Shown: one piece after another, positions 37,352 to 45,014 of the stretch
How the letters are laid out: the number at the start of each line of letters is the position of its first letter
Numbering within the stretch: the stretch's first letter is position 1
The notes under the pieces: model-generated
What the model saw: only the letters and a program-made list of their open reading frames with translations
Databases searched by the model: none
What the model was told of the DNA's origin: nothing
Position numbers and translations under genes: made by a program
Assembly (NCBI GenBank): GCA_030656215.1
Contig: JAUSOD010000081.1
Span: 1-64,000, forward strand
Length of the DNA: 64,000 nucleotides
Source of the DNA: Azoarcus sp.
Lineage (GTDB): Bacteria > Pseudomonadota > Gammaproteobacteria > Burkholderiales > Rhodocyclaceae
Reading direction: 5' to 3'

Positions 37352-39108
37352 GCCCGGGCAATAGAGGTGGGACTCTTGCCATCGTCGGCGATGTGAGTCA
37401 GCTGTTTGATTTTTTCGAACACGGGGCCGCCCACCGTCAAGTAGCAGACCGCGACACGATGCCGACGTCCAGGCTCGTTCTCGCGGTGTAGCAATCCGTA
37501 TGCGGCGTCGCAGGCATCCTCGATTCGCCTCCTCTTCGGTTGGAAACCGAGGAACGCGACGTGCGCTGGCTCAACGCCGGCCTTGATGACGTTCGTATGC
37601 GGGGACTTCTTGGTCCAATAAATGGATGCACCTCCGCCGCTCAGGTTGCGTATTTGGATAGGGAGTGGCTTGGTTGCCAAAATCTCATGCAAGGCAGACA
37701 CGCTCTGCAGCTGCCCATGCCTGTCGGTATCTGACTCCTCGTTGCGCTCTAAGCGCACCGTGAGCCGCTTGGTGACCTCGTCATCACTCATGCTGAGAGA
37801 TGCCAAAGTGCCGGCGGCATACCAGTCGTCAGCCCCCGAGATCAGACCGCAGGAGATGGCGACGGCCCGCTCAATTCGAAGGCGGCTGTCGTCCTTGGAC
37901 AGGGTGGTGAAAGCCGTAGCAACCTTCGCATCGCACGCGAACACCTGCGTGAGTCCGGTATCTGCGCATGCGGCCGAGGCTACCCAGCCACCTGCGTCAT
38001 CCCAGACGTAGCGGCACTCGAGCTTGGGGCCGGTGGAAACAGCGTGGAGCTGCAGACCCGTGTGCTCCACCTTTGGAACACTGAACTCGAAGACCGCCGG
38101 CGCGTTGTGGAAGTGGAGGACATGCCTCTTGCGCCGATGCCACGAGTAGTAAAGGCCGTTGCGTTCGTTCTGTTCCACCAGGGCATCGTCTGAGGAAGCT
38201 CGGTCATGCGGCAGGTACCACGCCGAACCAGCTTCGTTGTTCCACTTGTGTTCCTTACCGCCTTCCTGCTCAAGGAAGATGATGTTCTCGGCCCAGTTGA
38301 GGCACACGATGTCGCAGTTGCTCGTCCGCTCGTGACGACGGAAGGTGTCCACCCGGTACCTCAGGTATTCGACGTTACGCGGCTTTGGGTTCAGCTGGAT
38401 GTGGAGAAGCGTCGCATCCTCAGTGAGCTGCAGCAGGACGTCGCTGTTACCCGTGATGTTGAAGGCGTCAGAGCAGATGATGGAAGCGAGCGAAAGGCGC
38501 TTCTGGGGCCCGTGAAACTGATAGATGAGCTTTCCCGTGCGAAGGACACCGTTCTCGAAGTACTGGTCGTCTTTGGATGAAATGGTCTTGAACTGGATGA
38601 GAACAACGCGCCGTTCTTCTCCGGTTTCCTTGTCCTTAGACAGAAAGCAGTACGCCACTGGGTCGTAGTAGATGCCCTGTGCGGGAGCCGCATCGTCTAT
38701 CTCATGGAACACCCGGCACTTCCCAGTGCTCTCTGCTTTGGCCTTGAACTCGGCCAGCTGCGCGGGCGTCATGCTCTCGCAGCCAAGCACCCAAATTGCA
38801 TCAGCAGCAGGGAACTTGTCTCCCCGTACGCACTCAAGGAGCGTCTTGATGGGGAGGTAGTATTCGGGCGTGACGACGAGATGGTGGCCCTGCTTGGTAG
38901 CCATTTCAAGCAGCGCGGACGCTTGCCGGTCCGCAAATTCCAAGTCAGCCGGGCCGATTCGCGTCGTGTTGCCGATGAACGGACCCGACGGTTGAAACAG
39001 CAACGCGCGATAGCTCTTCTCGGTGGCCTGTAAGACCTCCAGCGTTGGGCTTAGCAACCCCCGCGCGGCAAGAAATTCTCCGACGTCGACGATGCTGTCG
39101 ACATTCAT
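37348..39108 (-). CDS. Nitrilase-superfamily (carbon-nitrogen hydrolase-like) protein paired with the SMC-like ATPase
   Basis: A 586-residue protein. The N-terminal half has the order of catalytic motifs of nitrilases: Glu82 in HLVVTPEYYLP, Lys174 in VVLIQFKTISS and Cys212 in LASIICSDAF. The C-terminal half (about 250 residues) matches nothing I recognise and could sense or bind a partner. The ATG at 39108 has AAGGGGG about 7 bases upstream; a longer start at 39150 has no ribosome site. Stop and start of this gene and the ATPase gene overlap, so a stable complex is likely. Nitrilase-type enzymes cut amides, including nucleotide cofactors such as NAD precursors in fused enzymes; the target here is unknown. 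Confidence 0.68.
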   Translation of the reverse strand: MNVDSIVDVGEFLAARGLLSPTLEVLQATEKSYRALLFQPSGPFIGNTTRIGPADLEFADRQASALLEMATKQGHHLVVTPEYYLPIKTLLECVRGDKFPAADAIWVLGCESMTPAQLAEFKAKAESTGKCRVFHEIDDAAPAQGIYYDPVAYCFLSKDKETGEERRVVLIQFKTISSKDDQYFENGVLRTGKLIYQFHGPQKRLSLASIICSDAFNITGNSDVLLQLTEDATLLHIQLNPKPRNVEYLRYRVDTFRRHERTSNCDIVCLNWAENIIFLEQEGGKEHKWNNEAGSAWYLPHDRASSDDALVEQNERNGLYYSWHRRKRHVLHFHNAPAVFEFSVPKVEHTGLQLHAVSTGPKLECRYVWDDAGGWVASAACADTGLTQVFACDAKVATAFTTLSKDDSRLRIERAVAISCGLISGADDWYAAGTLASLSMSDDEVTKRLTVRLERNEESDTDRHGQLQSVSALHEILATKPLPIQIRNLSGGGASIYWTKKSPHTNVIKAGVEPAHVAFLGFQPKRRRIEDACDAAYGLLHRENEPGRRHRVAVCYLTVGGPVFEKIKQLTHIADDGKSPTSIARA

Positions 39109-39606
39109 TTTTAGGCCCCCTTGTTGTTTGCATTTTCGCTTTTGAGACATCGTATCAATTCGTTACAGGCACGTGGGGAAAAAGCACTCAGGTGGCCCCA
39201 GCCCGAGGGACGGGACACCGATAGTGCGATGACCGCATCGGCCACCCGGTAGCGCCACCGAACAGGCGAAAGTTCGCCCGAACAGGAAGCGGTCGCTCAA
39301 CGCAAATCTGAGCCGAGTGGCAGCTAAGAACCTATTGCCGCCTGTGGGCGCCGAGTGAGTGAATGGCCGTTATGGCCGAGGACCGGAAGTCGGCCTTATG
39401 TGGAGCTCTACATAATCGGCCAAAGCGGCTGTTGCTGATTACGTGAAATTAGTCTGCAAAACGACAAGTTGCTGACGTTCATTTGAACCCAAAAAATGAT
39501 GGTCAGCGTTCTGGGTGTTTGGCGCCAAAAGAAATACACTCCCATCTTGCACTGATTCAACCTACTTCCAGCCTAACAATACCTTCGTAGAGAGTTCGGG
39601 AGAGCC
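39109..39606. other. Divergent intergenic region of the island
   Basis: About 500 bases between the nitrilase-like gene (minus) and the endonuclease-NTPase gene (plus). It must hold promoters for both. Visible are a worn REP-like palindrome near 39374-39398 (GGCCGA ... TCGGCC) and AT-rich stretches near 39440-39560. No coding frame is supported. Confidence 0.5.
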
Positions 39607-39855
39607 ATGTCTGACTATGACTTCAAGCCGCTAAATGACAAGGAGTTTGAAATCCTATGTGCCGATCTTATAGGCGAAGTGGAAGGCACTCGGATTGAAC
39701 GATTTAAGGCAGGTAGGGACGCTGGCGTTGATGGACGGTTTTTTGCCAGTGAAGGCAAAGAGGTGATCCTGCAGTGCAAACATTGGTGTAACACGCCGTT
39801 GAGGCAACTCGTCTCCGCGCTAGAAACCAAGGAGAAGCCAAAGCTCGATAATTGA
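39607..39855 (+). CDS. Restriction endonuclease-like domain (N-terminal part of an nSTAND3-type protein)
   Basis: An 82-residue frame, MSDYDFKPLNDKEFEILCAD, with an Mrr-type PD-(D/E)xK core: GRDAGVDGRFF followed by VILQCKHW (QxK form). In related proteins this domain continues directly into the NTPase that here lies in the next frame. The frame ends in TGA at 39853-39855, overlapping a TTG start of the second frame (TTGA). Loss of one T in AATTTGAAG would explain the break as a frameshift; the overlap would also allow coupled translation of two polypeptides. GC content is clearly lower than in the flanking catabolic genes. Confidence 0.72.
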   Translation: MSDYDFKPLNDKEFEILCADLIGEVEGTRIERFKAGRDAGVDGRFFASEGKEVILQCKHWCNTPLRQLVSALETKEKPKLDN

Positions 39856-41858
39856 AGCCTCATCGATATTTACTTGCAGTTTCTAACTCGCTTTCACGCG
39901 CAGACAAGAAAACGATCTGCCGTGCTCTTACCCCCCATATCGTTTCAGAAAGCGACATTTATGGGAAAGAGGACCTAAACGACTTACTCAAAGGTAAGGC
40001 TCACATTGAACAAAGGCACTACAAGCTTTGGCTTCATAGCTCCAGCGTTCTTGGATACATCATTAACAGCGCCATTCTTGGCAGAAGCGCATTCTCGCTT
40101 GAAGAAATAATACGTTCGTCATCGAGGTATGTTGTAACCGCAAACCACCAGGCAGCACTGAATATATTAGCCAAGCTAGGGGTTGTCATAATTACAGGCG
40201 AGCCCGGAGTTGGAAAAACAACACTGGCGGACCACCTATGCCTACATTACGTCGCCCAAGATTTCGCCTATCTAAAAGTTGCCGACGACATTCGAGAAGC
40301 GGAGTCAGCATTTGATCCGGAAAAGAAACAGGTCATTTACTTTGATGATTTTTTGGGGCGCAATTATCTGGACGCCCTTAGAGGACACGAAGGTAGTCAC
40401 ATTACACAGTTCATTCGACGGGTAGCCGCTAACAAGAATAAGCGATTCGTGCTTACCTCAAGAAGTACGATATTGAATCAAGGCAAATTCCTAATTGACA
40501 TTCTTGAGCACAGCAATATTCATCGAAACGAATATGAAATAAAGATTCAGTCACTTACTGAACTAGACAAGGCGCAGATTCTTTACAACCATATTTGGCA
40601 TTCTGGCCTTGATAACGAGTACGTTGATCAACTCTACTTCGATCGGCGGTACCGCCAGATCATTGGGCATAAGAATTTTAATCCACGTTTGATCAGTTTG
40701 GTTACTGATGCTACGAGACTAGATGCATGTCCACCAGCCGACTATTGGAAATACATCGTTCATTCGCTAACCAACCCATCCCAGGTTTGGGAAAATCCGT
40801 TCGTCGCACAGCATGATGACTTCGCACGCGCAATCATATTTCTGGTTGTGCTGAATGGGCATGCGATTGGTGAAAGCACCCTCGCTGAGGCATATCACCG
40901 ATTTATCGCATTGCGCGATAATCAGCATCTTCATGGCCGGCACGAATTCCAGTCCAACATCCGACTACTTACCGGATCATTTCTCAATAGGGCGATTTCT
41001 TCGCATGGACCATCGGCAATTGACCTTTTCAATCCATCCATTGGTGATTACGTATTGAGGCGATATGCTGGAGATCTGATTGCATTGCGTCTTGGCTTAC
41101 AGAGCCTTAGAACTCTCCGATCAACGATAACGCTAGTAAGCCTTCAAGGTGATGGTTTGCTGTCCAGCGCAAATGCAAAGGCCATTTGCGAGGCATTGTT
41201 TGAACATTTCACCGTCGTTAGGTTTGAGGCAGTAAGCGTCGCTTATATCTCGGCGCTCTTTAATGTCTATAAAAGATGTGATGGCTTAAGGAGCCCATCG
41301 TACTCAGCCTTAGGAGAAGCTGTCATTTTCATTCTCAACGAAGGCATGGGCGAGGCAACTGATGACTCTTTCGAAGTCATTGAGTGGGGATTAGATCAAC
41401 TCATTGTGACACCCGAGCAGGCAATGAGCTTTGTTTCGGCTAATATTGAACAAGCTGAATCTCCGACAAAAATCAGAGCTATGACATCGCTTTTGTTGGC
41501 GATTCCTGACGAGACGCCAGGGTATGACCAAAACGCACAGGTCGCAAAGGAACACGTTCTAGATTTGGTTTCGGACTGCTTTTCAGATTTCATAGATGTG
41601 GACTCCGCTTTCTCCAGAGTTGAGTACGGCGACGTTCAAGCCGCTAAAAGCGAATTAACGAAACTAGTTGAACGAGAACTCGTTGATCTTGGAATAGACG
41701 TCTCTGAAGACGACATTGGCCGTGTTGTTGATTCCTATGACTTTGACGAAGGGTTATATGGCTATTTTGAGAACTCTTACGATGGCGATGACCGGGAGGC
41801 AGACGGCCCAAGAATGCACGCTGTCGATGAAATCGAAGATCTATTTGATAGAGGCTGA
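39852..41858 (+). CDS. nSTAND3-type NTPase, remainder of the endonuclease-NTPase protein
   Basis: A 668-residue frame starting at the TTG at 39852. It begins KPHRYLLAVSNSLSRADKK, the normal continuation of the endonuclease domain, and reaches the STAND NTPase with Walker A ITGEPGVGKTTLADHL near residue 115 and Walker B KQVIYFDDFLGRNY near 158. An arginine-rich sensor strand follows (KRFVLTSRSTILNQG); the C-terminal 300 residues are helical repeats, typical of ligand-sensing parts of STAND proteins. Endonuclease-STAND proteins (Avs-like) are triggered by phage products and cut DNA. Whether this copy is active depends on the frame break at its start. AT-rich codon use marks it as acquired. Confidence 0.78.
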   Translation: MKPHRYLLAVSNSLSRADKKTICRALTPHIVSESDIYGKEDLNDLLKGKAHIEQRHYKLWLHSSSVLGYIINSAILGRSAFSLEEIIRSSSRYVVTANHQAALNILAKLGVVIITGEPGVGKTTLADHLCLHYVAQDFAYLKVADDIREAESAFDPEKKQVIYFDDFLGRNYLDALRGHEGSHITQFIRRVAANKNKRFVLTSRSTILNQGKFLIDILEHSNIHRNEYEIKIQSLTELDKAQILYNHIWHSGLDNEYVDQLYFDRRYRQIIGHKNFNPRLISLVTDATRLDACPPADYWKYIVHSLTNPSQVWENPFVAQHDDFARAIIFLVVLNGHAIGESTLAEAYHRFIALRDNQHLHGRHEFQSNIRLLTGSFLNRAISSHGPSAIDLFNPSIGDYVLRRYAGDLIALRLGLQSLRTLRSTITLVSLQGDGLLSSANAKAICEALFEHFTVVRFEAVSVAYISALFNVYKRCDGLRSPSYSALGEAVIFILNEGMGEATDDSFEVIEWGLDQLIVTPEQAMSFVSANIEQAESPTKIRAMTSLLLAIPDETPGYDQNAQVAKEHVLDLVSDCFSDFIDVDSAFSRVEYGDVQAAKSELTKLVERELVDLGIDVSEDDIGRVVDSYDFDEGLYGYFENSYDGDDREADGPRMHAVDEIEDLFDRG

Positions 41859-41961
41859 GAAACGTCGTATCGGCCAAGGTCGGCATTCGCCCACATTCCT
41901 GACGAAATGTGTGAGGTTAGCCAATGACAGCTAAGGCCGAGCAAGAGCCCTCCGTAGCCGG

Positions 41962-42318
41962 CTACGTTTGTGCAAGCCGATCCACGACCGACTTCCGATG
42001 CCATACACCATTCATTCTCTGTCGCTGCACCAGAGCACGATATTTTTCGTGGTCGGGAGCCGGCCGCATGCGATGCCGGGTCCGATTGCAATGAAGGCAG
42101 GCCGCGACGATGTTGGCCGCTGAGTGCCCACCGCCATCACGTCGCGCCAGAAGGTGTTCGGCGGTGCATTTCAGGCGATGCAGCAGAGCTGGGCTGATGC
42201 CGACCGCTCGTGAAAGTTCGTCGGGGGATGACTCCCACATCGGGAGTCCGCAGTAGAAACAATGCCCGGATTGGGCAAGGAAAGCTGAATGGCGTCGGCG
42301 AGCCAGTGTGGTGGTCAT
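41962..42318 (-). CDS. HNH endonuclease
   Basis: A 118-residue protein with a zinc-ribbon HNH fold: CFYCGLPMW, then CTAEHLLARRDGGGHSAAN, then CLHCNRTRH. The two CxxC pairs bind zinc, and the EH...N...H residues form the catalytic site. AGGA lies 8 bases before the ATG. It points towards the NTPase gene, with 103 bases between. It could be an independent nuclease of the island or part of its defence cargo. Confidence 0.82.
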   Translation of the reverse strand: MTTTLARRRHSAFLAQSGHCFYCGLPMWESSPDELSRAVGISPALLHRLKCTAEHLLARRDGGGHSAANIVAACLHCNRTRHRMRPAPDHEKYRALVQRQRMNGVWHRKSVVDRLAQT

Positions 42319-42377
42319 GAGAGGTTCCTTTCAAAATCAAAATGAACCCCGGTTGACCATTGCGGACATCACGGGTA

Positions 42378-42405
42378 CCAGCCGACTTGTTCGGACTGGC
42401 CCTAC
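42378..42405 (-). repeat. Degenerate REP-like palindrome
   Basis: CCAGCCGA and TCGGACTGG nearly pair around a short loop and are followed by CCCTAC, i.e. GTAGGG on the minus strand, as in the clear copies. One arm has a bulge. It lies in the 460-base region 42319-42778 between the HNH and pyrophosphatase-like genes, which otherwise holds a T8 run at 42507-42514 and no gene. Confidence 0.4.
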
Positions 42406-42591
42406 ATGCGTTCATTGCGAATGCGCACAACACTGATAATACGCAACCGTCCTCAAAATGCAACGCTTGCTTAACTCAAACTTGCCGCACGAAGCCCGCC
42501 AATTAGTTTTTTTTGCCGACAGTTCGTTGATCCATACCGGACGCAGAACTTCCGGATCGCCCAAGGCCGCTGCCGCCGATCAGCGGTCCGC

Positions 42592-42613
42592 GGCGGGCTG
42601 AAGCCCGCCCTAC
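42592..42613 (-). repeat. REP-like palindrome, copy 4 (inverted)
   Basis: On the minus strand GTAGG, then arms GCGGGCTT / AAGCCCGC-like; 22 bases. It is in the opposite orientation to copy 3, so the two clear copies face each other across the island. Confidence 0.72.
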
Positions 42614-42778
42614 GAGAACATTGCTGCAACTGGAACGAGACTGGCGGCTTCGGCCGCAATGCTGACCGGTCAATCATTTGGAGTCGCGAGGCGGGCCGCG
42701 CGTCCGCCAAGGGCACGGCTCGGCCGGCCGATCCATGGCGCGAGGATAGCGCGGCGCGTGCTCTGCTAAGCTGGAACC

Positions 42779-43291
42779 ATGAACGACAAGCCCGACTTAC
42801 AGAGTGCTGCCCCGCCGGTATCGCCTGATGCGCCCGTGCTGGAGGTGGTGATCGAGGTGCCGCGAGGCAGCTTCCTCAAGCGCGGCTCAAGCGGGTGCGT
42901 CGATTTCGTCTCGCCGCTACCTTGCCCATTTAACTACGGTTCGGTGCCCACACTGCTCGGCCTGGAGGGCGACCTGCTCGATGCGCTGGTGCTCGGTCCG
43001 CGCCTGCCCTACGGGGCGATGGTCAAGCTGCGGGCCTGGGGCGCGGTGACCATGATGGATCGCGGCATGGTCGACGACAAACTCGTTTGCTGCGCGCAGC
43101 GGCCCAGCTTTGCCGAATGTCAGGCAGTGATGCGCTTCTTCCGGTTCTATGCGATGTGCAAGTGGCTACTGAACCGGTGGCGCGGCCGCCGCGGGCGCAA
43201 TGCCTGCGAGGGCTGGATCAGCGCCTCCCAGGCACTCGCCCGCGCACGACCGCGCGACGATTCATGGACGAGGCCGACGATCACGTTCTGA
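42779..43291 (+). CDS. Inorganic pyrophosphatase-like protein
   Basis: A 170-residue protein resembling class I soluble pyrophosphatases in EVPRGSFLKR, DFVSPLPCPFNYGSVPTLLG and EGDLLDALVLGPRLPYGA, with a later MVDDKLVCC. The family signature D-x-D-P-x-D reads E-G-D-L-L-D, so one of the metal-binding aspartates is replaced by Glu and the Pro is lost; the C-terminal third is basic and ends atypically. It may be a diverged enzyme with altered metal or substrate use rather than the housekeeping pyrophosphatase. It lies just outside the accessory island and converges on dmpP. Confidence 0.7.
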   Translation: MNDKPDLQSAAPPVSPDAPVLEVVIEVPRGSFLKRGSSGCVDFVSPLPCPFNYGSVPTLLGLEGDLLDALVLGPRLPYGAMVKLRAWGAVTMMDRGMVDDKLVCCAQRPSFAECQAVMRFFRFYAMCKWLLNRWRGRRGRNACEGWISASQALARARPRDDSWTRPTITF

Positions 43292-43517
43292 GCCTCGGGG
43301 CGTGCGAACCTTAGCGACACTGCTGCACGGCGCTCCGCCGTGAACGGCGCCCCTGGCCGACCTGCCGTCATCGCGGCAAACGGACCACGCCATCGCTCCA
43401 ACACAACGGTGACTATGCCAGCACGACCGGCGCACCGACGCTCATGACCCTGTCAGGCTTTTCTTGTCGGGTGGATATGCCGGGCAAAAACCTGTATAGC
43501 CTTCCACCCGGCATTGA

Positions 43518-44579
43518 TCAAATCGCCTTGAACAGCGGACTCCTCACCTGCTGCGCATCTGCAGCCGAGATGAATTTCTCGGTGTAGATGTCGCGCTCGA
43601 ATAGGCGGCCCTGCATCAGGGTGGCAATGCAAGCCTCGATCATCAGCGGCGGGCCGCACAGATAGGCCTTGTTGCCGCGAAAATCGTTATCGAAGGCTGC
43701 CTTTGCCGCCTCGTGGACGAAGCCGCGGAAAGCCTGCCAGCCACTGCGTTCGGGCTCGTGCGAGAGCGCCGGGACATAACGGAAGTTGGGGTGCGTCTCA
43801 GCCAGCGCGAGAAACGCGTCGTGATAGTAGAGTTCGTCGCGGTTGCGCTGGCCGTAGACCAGCGTGATCGGCTGTTCGAAGCCACCTTCCAGCAGATCGA
43901 GGATCATCGAGCGCGGGCTCGACAAACCGGAGCCGCCCGCCATGAAGACCACCGGCACATTGGCGGATTTCTTGACGAAGAAGCGCCCGTAGGGACCGGC
44001 GATGCGGATGCGGTCGCCGGCGCGCAGCTTTTCATGCACATAGGTCGTGCCCTCGCCGCCCGGCACGATGCGAATGTTGAGTTCGATTTCGCCCGCCACC
44101 GAGGGCGCACTGGCGATCGAGAACGCACGACTGCCGATGCCGCCGGGCAAGGCCAGGTTGACATACTGGCCCGCCTGGAAGCGCATGCCCTCGGGCTTGT
44201 CGAGCTTGATCCAGACGCCCTTGATGGTGGGCGTGAGGCTCTCGATGCGGCTCACCGTGCCATCGAAATCCCGCACCGGCAGATTCTCGGCATCGGGGTC
44301 CTCGTCGATCTCGGCTTCGATCACGAGGTCGCTCTCGGCCCGGGCGCAGCAGGCCAGGCACTTGCCTTCGTCGCGCTCGAAATCCATCAGCGCAAAACTC
44401 GAGGCTTCGCCGTGCTCGACTTCGCCGTCGGTGACCTGCACCTTGCAGGTTGCACACAAACCGTGACAGCAGGCGTGGGGCAGATAGATGCCGGCACGCA
44501 ATGCAGCGTCGAGAATGGTCTGCCCTTCCTCGATCTCGATGGTCTGGCCCAAGGGCTCGATGGTCAGCTCGTAGCTCAT
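43518..44579 (-). CDS. dmpP: Phenol hydroxylase reductase component P5 (FAD, [2Fe-2S])
   Basis: A 353-residue flavo-iron-sulfur reductase. The plant-type [2Fe-2S] ligands are C37-x4-C42-x2-C45 and a cysteine in KCLACC near 73-77. The FAD motif is RAFSIAS near 150 and the NADH region starts at GGSGLSS near 214, with LCGPPLMIE close to the end. It passes electrons from NADH to the diiron oxygenase. It is the last gene of the operon and starts 10 bases after dmpO. Confidence 0.93.
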   Translation of the reverse strand: MSYELTIEPLGQTIEIEEGQTILDAALRAGIYLPHACCHGLCATCKVQVTDGEVEHGEASSFALMDFERDEGKCLACCARAESDLVIEAEIDEDPDAENLPVRDFDGTVSRIESLTPTIKGVWIKLDKPEGMRFQAGQYVNLALPGGIGSRAFSIASAPSVAGEIELNIRIVPGGEGTTYVHEKLRAGDRIRIAGPYGRFFVKKSANVPVVFMAGGSGLSSPRSMILDLLEGGFEQPITLVYGQRNRDELYYHDAFLALAETHPNFRYVPALSHEPERSGWQAFRGFVHEAAKAAFDNDFRGNKAYLCGPPLMIEACIATLMQGRLFERDIYTEKFISAADAQQVRSPLFKAI

Positions 44580-44589
44580 GGCCCTGCCC

Positions 44590-44946
44590 TTACGCCGCGT
44601 TCAGGAGCGCGTTCAGACCCGGCGTGCGAAAGCGGATCTGGTCTTTGTGGCCGATGCCGTTGGCGGCCAGGCTGCGCGAGAAATCGGGGGTAAAGGGCGC
44701 GTTGTCCTTCAACCATTCCACAGCGCTCCAGTCCACCGCAGCGGCATCCGGGTCGGGCTGCACCAATGCCGTCAGCGGTCCGCTTACCAGCTCGGCGAAG
44801 GGCGTCTCGGGCGGCAGGCACAGCAGAAACGGCGAGGCGAACAGCAGGTGATGGTCCCAGCTCACATACACCAGTTGCTTGCCGTTGAAGTTCTCGACGC
44901 GATCGCGCGATACGCCGACGTAGTCTTTCATTGATTTGACTGTCAT
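44590..44946 (-). CDS. dmpO: Phenol hydroxylase P4 component
   Basis: A 118-residue protein beginning MTVKSMKDYVGVSRDRVENF from the ATG at 44946. DmpO is the small gamma-type subunit of the oxygenase. Conserved features are the WDHHLLFASPFLLCLPPETP stretch and a C-terminal helical part. It lies between dmpN (68-base gap) and dmpP. Confidence 0.9.
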   Translation of the reverse strand: MTVKSMKDYVGVSRDRVENFNGKQLVYVSWDHHLLFASPFLLCLPPETPFAELVSGPLTALVQPDPDAAAVDWSAVEWLKDNAPFTPDFSRSLAANGIGHKDQIRFRTPGLNALLNAA

Positions 44947-45014
44947 CTCAAAGATCCTTTTCTCGCGGCAGGGGCGTCCCGTCGCCGGGGCCACCCGCTG
45001 CCGCCGGTTTCACA

